Below are positions 17,635 to 26,500 of a DNA stretch of 56,205 nt, piece after piece. Under the pieces are notes generated by a model that had not been told where the DNA came from, did no database searches, and was given only the letters and a program-made list of their open reading frames with translations. Position numbers and translations under genes: made by a program. The stretch is from contig SKHV01000088.1 in NCBI GenBank assembly GCA_007116765.1, forward strand, positions 1 to 56,205, read 5' to 3'. Numbering within the stretch: position 1 is the first letter of the stretch; the number at the start of each line of letters is the position of its first letter. This DNA is from Prolixibacteraceae bacterium (GTDB lineage: Bacteria > Bacteroidota > Bacteroidia > Bacteroidales > Prolixibacteraceae).

Positions 17635-19425
17635 CTATTTCAAACTTGCTTTGAGTTTTTCATACTCTGCTTTGAGTTCTTTTGGGAATGCATCACCAAA
17701 TTGAGCCTGATGCTCAGCAATTAGTTCGCATTCGTCTAACCAACGTTTGTTATCAACTTCAAGAAGTTCGTCCATCAATTCAGCTTGTCCTTCAAGGCCA
17801 TCAATATTGATATCTTCTTTCTTAGGAATAAATCCAATTGGAGTTTCAACTGCATCTACTTTACCAATTACGCGGTCAAGTATCCATCCCAGTACGCGAA
17901 TGTTGTCACCGAATCCTGGCCACAAGAATTTACCATCGTCGCTTTTACGGAACCAGTTCACGTTGAAAATCATAGGAAGTTTCTCAGGAGCTGGAGCATT
18001 AGCACCAATATTAATCCAGTGTTGGAAGTAATCGCCCATGTTGTATCCCATAAATGGCAACATTGCAAATGGGTCGCGGCGCACCCCTGCTTTCAAACCG
18101 ATAGCAGCAGCAGTTACTTCAGAACCTACAATTGAACCCATAAACACACCGTGGTTCCAGTCTTTGGCTTGATATACCAATGGTACAGTATTTGGACGGC
18201 GACCACCAAATAAAAATGCTGAAATTGGCACTCCTTTAGGATCTTCCCATAAAGGATCGATTACCGGACACTGACTTGCAGGAGCAGTAAAACGAGCATT
18301 AGGGTGAGCTATTTGTACGTCGCTGCCAGTGGTATATTTTTCATTTTTCCATGTAATTGTTCCATCAGGACAATCCCATCCAATTGCTGGCCACCAAATG
18401 TCACCATCGGGAGTTAAACCGGTGTTGGTAAAAATGCTGTTTTCATTCAATGAAAGCATAGCATTCGGGTTTGTTTTCATTGAAGTATCAGGAGCAACAC
18501 CAAAGAAACCTGCTTCAGGGTTAATCGCACGTAATACGCCTTCTTCGTCGAATTTCATCCACGCAATGTCGTCACCCACACATTCAACTTTGTATCCAGG
18601 AATACTTGGAACAAGCATAGCAAGGTTTGTTTTACCACATGCACTAGGGAACGCAGCTGCAATATATTTTTTCTCTCCAGCAGGGTTAGTAATACCCATA
18701 ATAAGCATGTGCTCAGCTAGCCAGCCTTCGCGATTTGCCATTGTTGAAGCAATACGTAAAGCCAAACATTTTTTACCAAGTAATGCATTACCACCGTAAC
18801 CCGATCCAAAAGACCAAATTTCGTTGGTTTCAGGGAAGTGAGAAATGTACTTATCGTCGATGTTTGAAGCACATGGCCATTTCACATCTTTTTGTCCGGG
18901 CTCAAGAGGAGCTCCAACTGTGTGAATACATGGAATAAAGTCTCCATCGCCTAATACATCCAGAACGGCTTTACCCATACGGGTCATAATACGCATATTC
19001 ACCACAACATATGCTGAATCGGTTATCTCGACACCAATTTTAGCAATGTCTGAACCAAGAGGTCCCATGCTGAATGGAATAACGTACATGGTACGACCTT
19101 TCATACAACCTTTGTAACTTTCAAGCATTTCTGCCTTCATCTTATCAGGAGCCATCCAGTTGTTGGTTGGGCCGGCATCTTCTTCTTTTTCAGTACAAAT
19201 GAATGTGCGGTTTTCAACACGTGCCACATCACTTGGATCACTTTGGAAATAGTAACTATTAGGACGTTTTTCTTCGTTCAACTTTACAGCTGAACCGGCC
19301 TCTACCATTTCGTTTAATAACCTTTGGTTCTCTTCTTCAGAACCATCTACCCAGTATACATTGTCGGGTTGGCAAATTTCTGCCCATTCCTTAACCCAAT
19401 CCAAAAGCTTTTGGTTTTTTGTCAT
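17635..19425 (-). CDS. pckA: Phosphoenolpyruvate carboxykinase (GTP)
   Basis: Interconverts oxaloacetate plus GTP with phosphoenolpyruvate, CO2 and GDP, a gluconeogenic or anaplerotic step. The 596-residue protein is the GTP-dependent type, marked by the kinase-1a loop SACGKTN (261-267) with the hyper-reactive cysteine, the FGSGYGGNALLGKKC region and the C-terminal lid-type segment. Many gut Bacteroidota use the ATP type (about 535 residues), so the GTP type is a useful lineage hint. An SD-like AAGAAGGA precedes the ATG. It appears monocistronic with its own promoter about 115 nt upstream. Confidence 0.95.
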   Translation of the reverse strand: MTKNQKLLDWVKEWAEICQPDNVYWVDGSEEENQRLLNEMVEAGSAVKLNEEKRPNSYYFQSDPSDVARVENRTFICTEKEEDAGPTNNWMAPDKMKAEMLESYKGCMKGRTMYVIPFSMGPLGSDIAKIGVEITDSAYVVVNMRIMTRMGKAVLDVLGDGDFIPCIHTVGAPLEPGQKDVKWPCASNIDDKYISHFPETNEIWSFGSGYGGNALLGKKCLALRIASTMANREGWLAEHMLIMGITNPAGEKKYIAAAFPSACGKTNLAMLVPSIPGYKVECVGDDIAWMKFDEEGVLRAINPEAGFFGVAPDTSMKTNPNAMLSLNENSIFTNTGLTPDGDIWWPAIGWDCPDGTITWKNEKYTTGSDVQIAHPNARFTAPASQCPVIDPLWEDPKGVPISAFLFGGRRPNTVPLVYQAKDWNHGVFMGSIVGSEVTAAAIGLKAGVRRDPFAMLPFMGYNMGDYFQHWINIGANAPAPEKLPMIFNVNWFRKSDDGKFLWPGFGDNIRVLGWILDRVIGKVDAVETPIGFIPKKEDINIDGLEGQAELMDELLEVDNKRWLDECELIAEHQAQFGDAFPKELKAEYEKLKASLK

Positions 19426-19736
19426 ATCAATCCTTCTTTAAATAGTTAAAAAAATATTTGTTTATTTTTTTTTCTAGAAAAAATGTTTGATTCGAATTCT
19501 TCTTATAAACTGTCATTTAGCTACAAATATTCAACTCAAACCTCACAAATATAACAAGATAAAGACCAAAATTCAACTTTGGAACAGTCCAATCGGTTGT
19601 TATTTACAATTTGTTAATCTGAAAATTATTGTTCTATTTTCAACAAAAAAAAAGATCTTATCATTCAATGTTTTGCATTTGAATTATTATTTTAGCTTCA
19701 TCATAAATAGGAATTTTAAACAAAAAATATACGCAA
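19426..19736. other. AT-rich intergenic region, pckA leader
   Basis: No gene is supported. It contains the upstream region of pckA on the minus strand, with a consensus -7 box at 19546-19553, and the unidentified promoter of the lipoprotein gene at 19737 on the plus strand. A 93-codon open frame crosses it, but the predicted peptide is low-complexity and overlaps the lipoprotein start. Confidence 0.6.
19546..19553 (-). promoter_or_regulatory. Candidate -7 box for pckA
   Basis: Read on the minus strand this is TATATTTG, an exact TAnnTTTG match. A weak -33 (GTTG) lies about 20 nt further upstream. Transcription would start near 19539 and leave a leader of about 110 nt before the pckA ATG. Confidence 0.5.
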
Positions 19737-20246
19737 ATGAAACGATGTACCTTCCTCTTGTTTTTTAGCTTAACCCTGCTCATTTCCTGCAACCAAAAAA
19801 CAAGTAAAACCGACAACACTGTAATAGAAATTGCCGAGTTACTTGAAATTGCCGATAAAAACATTGGCAATGAATTTACCTTATTAGGCACGGTAAGTCA
19901 TGTTTGCTCCCACTCGGGTCGAAGATGCTTCATTATTGACTCTACCGGAGATTTCTCGATACGTATTGAAGCGGCCGGCGAAATCAATAATTTTGGAAGG
20001 GAATTAATGGGAAATACCATAAAAGTAATAGGTTTGGTTCAAGAAACCCGCTTATCGGCAGCCGAAATTGACGAATGGGAAAAAGATATCGCCTCCGAAG
20101 AATCGTCGCATGCCGAAAGTGATGGTGAGCATTGCAGCGCCGAAATGGCCAATATTAATCGTATGCGCGAGTGGATGAAAGAACACGGCAGAGACTATTA
20201 TTCTATATACTACTTCGAGGGACAATCTTATGAAGTGGTTGACTAA
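19737..20246 (+). CDS. Lipoprotein with OB-fold-like domain
   Basis: The N-terminus is a lipoprotein signal ending in LTLLISC with the lipid cysteine at about residue 18. The next 80 residues (ELLEIADKNIGNEFTLLGTV..., then FIIDSTGDFSIRIEA and NTIKVIGLVQE) look like a small OB-fold beta-barrel. A cysteine/histidine cluster, VCSHSGRRC, and a later HAESDGEHC could bind metal; that is inference. It overlaps the PepSY-associated gene by 17 nt, so the two are probably co-translated. I do not know the function. Confidence 0.75.
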   Translation: MKRCTFLLFFSLTLLISCNQKTSKTDNTVIEIAELLEIADKNIGNEFTLLGTVSHVCSHSGRRCFIIDSTGDFSIRIEAAGEINNFGRELMGNTIKVIGLVQETRLSAAEIDEWEKDIASEESSHAESDGEHCSAEMANINRMREWMKEHGRDYYSIYYFEGQSYEVVD

Positions 20247-20778
20247 ACAAAACATTAGAAAATGGCTAAGAATAATTCACCGCGATCTGGGTTATTTTGT
20301 GGTGGGAATTACATTGGTTTATGCTATTTCGGGAATTATTCTCAACCATAAGAAACCACAGCAAGACCCGGCATATAAAACAATTCGCTACGACGAAACC
20401 GTGACCAAAAACATGAGCATAACCGAGTTGCAGGGTTATTTTACCGCCGAACATTCACCCCATAAGTTAAACAGGGTGTTGCCAAACAATAAACGTTACC
20501 AGCTTTTTATTTCGGGGGGCATTGGTTCATACGAGCCTGAAACCGGCAATTTACAGTTTGAGTTGTACAAAAAGAAACCTTTTGTATTTTTCATCAACAA
20601 GCTACATTACAACCAGAAAAAACACTGGACTGCACCTGCCGACTTTTATGCAGGAGCACTCATTTTCTTAGCTATTTCGGGCTTATTCATGGTGCGAGGG
20701 AAGAACAGCCTGTTGCAACGTGGGAAATGGTATGTAATTGCAGGCTTCCTAGCGGTACTGATTTTTTTATGGATTTAG
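20230..20778 (+). CDS. PepSY-associated transmembrane protein
   Basis: Inner-membrane protein of 182 residues of the PepSY-associated TM family. It starts with RKWLRIIHRDLGYFVVGITLVYAISGIILNHK, the family's first helix with its His motif, has a periplasmic part (about 45-130), then KLHYNQKKHWTAPADFYAGALIFLAISGLFMV and a final helix at the C-terminus. Members often go with iron or heme uptake or act as ferric reductases. It shares a 17-nt overlap with the upstream lipoprotein and overlaps the convergent exosortase-like gene by 12 nt. Confidence 0.85.
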   Translation: MKWLTKQNIRKWLRIIHRDLGYFVVGITLVYAISGIILNHKKPQQDPAYKTIRYDETVTKNMSITELQGYFTAEHSPHKLNRVLPNNKRYQLFISGGIGSYEPETGNLQFELYKKKPFVFFINKLHYNQKKHWTAPADFYAGALIFLAISGLFMVRGKNSLLQRGKWYVIAGFLAVLIFLWI

Positions 20779-21312
20779 AGCTTCTTTATTAATAGAAGAA
20801 AACCACCACCACAGGACAAATATTATTAAATATATTACTCCTTGAAAAATAAAGTGATGATACAAATCGAGCAGATGATATTTATTAGCCGCAATTACAG
20901 CTAAAGCTGCCATTCGCAAAGAATTCAGAAGAAATATTAGCCCAATACCGGTTGGAATAAACCAAAGTTTAGTCCTAAGCCTTCCGGGATAAGCCATAAT
21001 GAAAATCATAAAAATAAAAAACAGATTAATTCCCATACAATCGTACACAACCTCAATGGACTGACTTGCACCGGTAAGCCAAAGCTTATTCATGCTAGGG
21101 TCAACTGAAGTATCGTATCCTAAAATGCTTAATACAAAGTTGGCAATTATCAGATATGCACTCGCCCATGTATTTGTAAATTCCATGTACTGACCTTCGA
21201 GTATCATCCATTTTCTGAAAACCCTCCAAAGCAGAAATAAACTACCCCCAATAATCAAAAATCGGTTTAAATCGGTAGTACTGCGATATTTGTTAATTAG
21301 TTTTTTCAACAT
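20767..21312 (-). CDS. Exosortase/archaeosortase family protein
   Basis: Multi-pass membrane protein of 181 residues. The three residues typical of exosortase transpeptidases are present in order: C92 in VYDCMGINLFFIF, R133 in LLNSLRMAALAVI and a histidine at 152/153 in YHHFIFQG. In known systems such enzymes cleave a C-terminal sorting signal and attach the protein to a surface anchor. It begins 1 nt after the tonB stop and so is the last gene of the exbB-exbD-tonB operon. I found no obvious sorting-signal substrate in the window, and the subfamily (for example XrtF-like or XrtX-like) cannot be fixed. Confidence 0.82.
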   Translation of the reverse strand: MLKKLINKYRSTTDLNRFLIIGGSLFLLWRVFRKWMILEGQYMEFTNTWASAYLIIANFVLSILGYDTSVDPSMNKLWLTGASQSIEVVYDCMGINLFFIFMIFIMAYPGRLRTKLWFIPTGIGLIFLLNSLRMAALAVIAANKYHLLDLYHHFIFQGVIYLIIFVLWWWFSSINKEALNP

Positions 21313-21313
21313 C

Positions 21314-22339
21314 TTAGTTGAGCACGAAACGGTATGTTATAGTACCTGTTTGCAGAGCCGGAGCATTTGGGTCGGCATTAAACCGGGTTGAAAGTGCTGC
21401 ACGCCTTGCTGCATTAAGCAACTCGGAATTCAACGAGGTTGAGCCGCGTGCACCTGCAGTTGCGTTTGTAACTTGTCCGTTTTTATCAACCGTAATTTGT
21501 ACTACTACCACACCTTCGTCCTGCACGTTGTACTCGGGACGTGCCAAGTTTTCAGATGACCGCCCTGTAAGATCGAAGGTAATTCCTTCGCCACTACCCG
21601 GCCCGTAACGCTCGGTGCCTGCAGTACCTGTTGGGCTACCCTGGTTTCCGCCTTCGTAGGTTGTCCCTTGCCCCGACGAACTATTGTCGGGTGATTGACC
21701 TGTAGTACCTGAAAATACATTGCGGGCACGTGAGTTTATTTCATCAATACGAGCTTGCTCTTCGGCACGCCTTAGACTGTCTTGCCTTCGAGCTTCGGCA
21801 ATGCGTCGTTCTTCGGCAAGTCGTTGTTCTTCAATTCGTCTGATGCTGTCGGCACGTTGCTGTTCAATTTGAGCCAACCTTCTACGCTCGGCTTCAGCTT
21901 CAAGGCGCTGTTGTTCTTGTCTTTCACGTTCTTCTTGCTCACGTAAACGGCGCTCTTCATTTCTTCGCGCCTGCTCTTCTTCTTCTCTTTTCTTTGCCTC
22001 TTCGATAGCGGCTGACTCTTCAAAATCCTGTGTAAGTAATTCTTCTTGCTCCGACGATGCAGATGGAGTTTGTGCCGGTGCCGGTGGTTCAGGTACAGTT
22101 GGCTGGGGAGGCTGAGCCTGTGATTCCTGCGGTTGGGGCTGTGGCTGAGGAGTTGGGCGCGGTGCAGGATCAATCCTGCCCTGCCCTGTATTGCCGGTTC
22201 CAAAATCTATCAACACTCCTTTCTCCTCGGGTAAAGGTAAAGGAGTGAAAAATCCGGCTTGAAGCAAAATAAGCACTATCAATGCATGAAATGCAAGGGT
22301 AAGTATTATTCCTTCTTTATGTTCTTTAAAATAACTCAC
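21314..22339 (-). CDS. TonB-family energy transducer
   Basis: N-terminal membrane anchor (about 10-32, IILTLAFHALIVLILLQAGFF), a Pro/Gln-rich stretch (about 58-92), a long Glu/Arg/Gln coiled coil (about 105-200) and a C-terminal TonB domain (about 265-341) with VVVVQITVDKNGQVTNATAGARG. In its class it transmits proton-motive energy from ExbB/ExbD to the outer membrane. The coiled coil also resembles TolA, so a Tol-type role in envelope division is possible. The gene lies between exbD (4 nt away) and the exosortase-like gene. Confidence 0.9.
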   Translation of the reverse strand: MSYFKEHKEGIILTLAFHALIVLILLQAGFFTPLPLPEEKGVLIDFGTGNTGQGRIDPAPRPTPQPQPQPQESQAQPPQPTVPEPPAPAQTPSASSEQEELLTQDFEESAAIEEAKKREEEEQARRNEERRLREQEERERQEQQRLEAEAERRRLAQIEQQRADSIRRIEEQRLAEERRIAEARRQDSLRRAEEQARIDEINSRARNVFSGTTGQSPDNSSSGQGTTYEGGNQGSPTGTAGTERYGPGSGEGITFDLTGRSSENLARPEYNVQDEGVVVVQITVDKNGQVTNATAGARGSTSLNSELLNAARRAALSTRFNADPNAPALQTGTITYRFVLN

Positions 22340-22343
22340 AAAT

Positions 22344-22751
22344 TTATCTTTCAGGACTAGTAGCCAAAATCATTTTATATTCATTACGTCGGGCAATGTT
22401 CATTATTTTCACCACCTCGTCAATCGGCACCTGCTTATCGGCATGCAACGACAGGTAAACATCTTCGCCAACCCCCATAATTCGTTGTAAAAATGGTTCA
22501 ATTTCATTAAACCGCACCTGAGTAACGTTACCGTCGTTATTAATGTGGTAAGTTAAATCATGGGTTATTGAAATTGTGGTTAATGGTTTTGCCTGCGTCT
22601 GATTGTTACTTTGTGGTAAAAGCAACTTCAGTGCATTGGGAGCAATTAGTGTTGATGTTACCATGAAAAAAATTAGTAGCAAAAACACAATATCAGTCAT
22701 CGATGACATGCTGAACGATGCATTTATTCTATGTCTCTTTTTTAATCCCAT
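22344..22751 (-). CDS. exbD: ExbD/TolR-family biopolymer transporter
   Basis: Small protein of 135 residues with one membrane helix (about 15-37) containing the functional aspartate in SSMTDIVFLLLIFFMVTS, and a periplasmic domain. With ExbB it forms the proton-driven motor. It is 8 nt after exbB and 4 nt before tonB. ExbD and TolR are not distinguishable by eye. Confidence 0.92.
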   Translation of the reverse strand: MGLKKRHRINASFSMSSMTDIVFLLLIFFMVTSTLIAPNALKLLLPQSNNQTQAKPLTTISITHDLTYHINNDGNVTQVRFNEIEPFLQRIMGVGEDVYLSLHADKQVPIDEVVKIMNIARRNEYKMILATSPER

Positions 22752-22759
22752 GTTATTTA

Positions 22760-23452
22760 TTATGATGCAGGTTCATTCAGAAGATCCATGAAATCGGTGG
22801 TGTGTGCTTCCATTTTAAATACAATATTTTCAACTCTAGACACAAGAATATTATAGGCAAAATAAGCCACAATTCCTACCATAAGCCCGGCAACAGTAGT
22901 AACCATTGCCTGATATATCCCTGAAGAAAGCAAGGTCACGTCAATGTTACTTCCGTGCTGAGCCATATCGTAAAACGCACGAATCATACCCATTACAGTT
23001 CCAAGGAAACCTATCATTGGTGCACCTCCGGCCACACTTGCCAATAGCGGCAACCCTTTCTCGAGCTTAGAAACTTCGAGGTTACCCACGTTTTCAATTG
23101 CGGCATGTACGTCGTTCAGAGGACGCCCTATTCGTAATATTCCCTTTTCAATCATTCGGGTAAAAGGCTTGTTGGCCGAACGGCATAAAGCTAAAGCCGA
23201 ATCGATTTTACCTTCCTGGATATGCTGCTTTATCTGGTTCATAAGGTTCGTATCGAATTTTGATGCACGTTGAAGAGCAAACCAGCGGTCGCCAAATATA
23301 AAAATTGCAATTACCGATAATAGAAGGATTGGAACCATTATCCAACCACCTTTTAAGGCCAGGCTCCAAAAATCGAGCGATATTCCATCGGGTTCAACAG
23401 CCATAGCTGCTTCGGCTGCTTGAGTAACTTGTAGAAGAAAAAAAGCTAACAT
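22760..23452 (-). CDS. exbB: MotA/TolQ/ExbB proton channel protein
   Basis: Inner-membrane channel of 230 residues. The last two thirds show the family core: helix segments around GLPLLASVAGGAPMIGFLGTVMGMIRAF and GIYQAMVTTVAGLMVGIVAYFAYN. The first helix may include a signal-like segment. It heads the operon exbB-exbD-tonB-exosortase. ExbB and TolQ cannot be separated by eye; the linked TonB-domain protein favours ExbB. Confidence 0.93.
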   Translation of the reverse strand: MLAFFLLQVTQAAEAAMAVEPDGISLDFWSLALKGGWIMVPILLLSVIAIFIFGDRWFALQRASKFDTNLMNQIKQHIQEGKIDSALALCRSANKPFTRMIEKGILRIGRPLNDVHAAIENVGNLEVSKLEKGLPLLASVAGGAPMIGFLGTVMGMIRAFYDMAQHGSNIDVTLLSSGIYQAMVTTVAGLMVGIVAYFAYNILVSRVENIVFKMEAHTTDFMDLLNEPAS

Positions 23453-23554
23453 ATTTTATCTGTTTTAAACTTTGTTATAAACGATAGACTTATTTTTTTA
23501 GTACTTAATATTTCTGAATAACTTTCACAAAATAAATAAACAATTCCGAATACG

Positions 23555-26500
23555 CTAAAGCATTTCAGATAATTCATCATCGGGTTCTTCACTAATTTTT
23601 CTATTACGTCTGTTTATTAAAGCTTTATATCGTTTTACTAAATCGGCAAAACGATTAAAATCTTCACGATATGAAAACCCAATTCCCTGAGTATAGGGCG
23701 CAGTATCGTAAATTAAATTATCGTTAGAACGGTTATAGGCCTTAAATTGAAATTTTCCGTTTTCAGTTAATTTTATATTGAAATCGAAATCGCCAATAAT
23801 CTCACTGTTATTATTCGATGTTGGGTTGGCGTTATTGGCAAAATTTCCATTAATTGTTATTCTATCGTTTAGTATTTGTGTGCTAATAGCAAATTCAAGC
23901 TGATCATTAGTTATTTCGTTACCGGGTCTGTAATTCACTCCTAAATCAAACACATTACTCATCTTCGAAAGCCAGTTTGATAATTGATTCGAGATTAGTT
24001 CAGAAGCTGTTGTTCCAACCAGTTCTGCTCCTGTTTCTCCTGCTGCACGTCCTGCAAAGAATTCGGGAGTATAAAAGCGTCCAAGCATCAACAGCGAAAT
24101 AATTTGTTTGTTTACATCCTCGGGGGTTGCGATAAGTTGGCTTACCTCATCTTTTATTCGTTCTTCGGCAGTTGGCAATTCAACTGCAAACGAAATATCG
24201 GGTTGATTCAAAGTTTCTTTCAGGTAAATGATACAATCGACCGGAATTCTTCGTGAAAGATCAACATTATCGTAGGCTCCCACAAACAAATCATGTAACG
24301 AAGGTTTTACTTTGTAAACCGCAGTAATATCAATCAACGCATCGTAAGGATCTCCTATCCACTCCATGGTGCTTCCTCTCTCAATCGAAAAACGTTTATT
24401 GACTACATTTTGAAGCGTGAATAAATAATCACCTTCTTCAATAATATAGTCTCCATAAAGGTCAATGTTGTAATTTCGGTCGACACGCACCTGAAGGTTT
24501 CCGTTGCCGGTTCCCCTTATAATATCGCCCATCTGGTTATTGAATATTATTTGTAATCTTGCTTCGGGTGTTACTTCCAGATCGAAATTTATATTTAGTC
24601 CTGATGTCGACACATTGTATTCCGTTAGAGTTTGCTCAAGCTGTCGGGTTCCTACGAACTCAACAAAATCGTAACGTTGAGCACTGCTGGCTGTTTCAAA
24701 CGGGATATTCACCACTGTGCCCCTTTCGCTGCGAACATTGCCTGAAATCAGAATATCGAGGTCGGCTCCGGTAATTTCTACATCACCACTTAAAAAAGCG
24801 GCACCATAAAAGTACGGATTATCGTGTATCGTTGTATTCAGTGCATGAATTCTAGATGCTTCAATCGATAAATCATACTCCATATTCTTGAACGACTTGT
24901 GCGAGATTTGTCCGCGTAGTACTCCTCGATTTCCATATACGTCGAATATATTTATATTCTGAAAAACAATTGAATCGCCTTTAAAATGAACCGGATCATC
25001 AAAACTATAAATTGTATTCAGGTAAGAGATACCCATTTTACATTTGCCAACAGGAGTAAGCATTCCATCGTGTTTCAGGTGTTTAACATCTCCATTTAAA
25101 TGAACACTACCCGATACCAGTCCCTCGTATGCATTGAATGTTGAAGGGATAAACACTTCAAGTATTGCAATTGGCGTTTCAATAAAGTCTAGTTGCAAAT
25201 CAAGTTCACCGTAAATAGGATCGATTGTTCCAGTTGCACTTAACAGCAAATCGTTGTTATTCACAATTTCTAAGTTTGAAACTAAATTATCCTCTTCCGT
25301 ATCCCAATAGCTTTCCAAAATCAGGTCGCCCATGCGATTTCGATTGAACGACAAATTGCTTATTTCCATCTCCATTTCGAGCATGAAATGCGAATAAGCA
25401 TCCTGTAACGAAGCCTGTCCGTTTATATATCCTGTAAAATCGGATGTTGCCATAAGAGGTTCAAGCAGCAACAAGTCAATATTGTTCGCACCAATATTTA
25501 AAACTGCATCGGGATTTTCTGCAATAAGCCCATCTATATTGAGATACTGCTTATGGTTATGGCTGTAAAACGAAAAGTTGTCGAATTGAATCGATGAGGA
25601 ATCAACTAATATTTGTGTTTTTGCTAAATGCCAAAGCGAGTCGGCAAAATAAAGATTTGCAGGTTCAATATCGATGACTACGTGCGGATAAGAGGTATTT
25701 GTTTTTTCAAAGCTTGTTGAAGTTTTAATAGTTCCGCTATAAGTTTGGTTTTGATAATTGTTCCAGAAAAGGTCAATATCGAGTTGGTCGTTCGCACCCG
25801 AAACATTCACAGTGAAATTGTACAAGCTGGATCGCCTTCCTATGTTTATTTTCCCGCTATTGGTTCTACAAAAGAATTGGTCTTCATGGGCATCAAGCCT
25901 CATCGTTATGTTTTCGAATTCTTTGTTGTCGAAGCTTAAAAAAGGTATTGCTGTTTCGAGAGCAGCCCTTTGTAAAGCCGCATTATAATTTCCCTCAATG
26001 AGAATATCCGGAGCAAGTTCCAGCTCGGGTCTGAATAATCGAGCAAGCGGATCAATGTCTTTCACTCTGAAACTGAAGCTAAAATCATCGGATGAATTTA
26101 GTTGTGGCTCAGAAGTGTAGTAAGACGACGGCAAATAGTGTTGATAAAAACTAATGAGCGATTGCCCCATTTCCTGAAAATTGTAATTTCCAATGATTTC
26201 TCCGTCAACTATATCACTTCTTACTGTAAATATATTCTGCACATGCCCCACAGTGTTTATCATTTCGATTTGAGAAATGGTAACACTGTCGTTTTCATTT
26301 TCGAAATAAAGCCGGTCAAATAAAACATTACCTTTTATGTTATTCACGCTGTTCCCGCTAAAATTAGCATCCACATCAAAACTTGCAACAGAATAATTAT
26401 TTTCAATCAAATTTAGGTTGCCCAGATTGATATATCCTACACTTGCATTAAAGTTAAACTCAGGCAATTCAGATGAAAGGTCAAGTTTCCCATGAAAATT

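Noticed and set aside
19487..19768. 93-codon open frame between pckA and the lipoprotein gene
   Set aside because: AT-rich low-complexity peptide, no family resemblance, overlaps the lipoprotein start in another frame.
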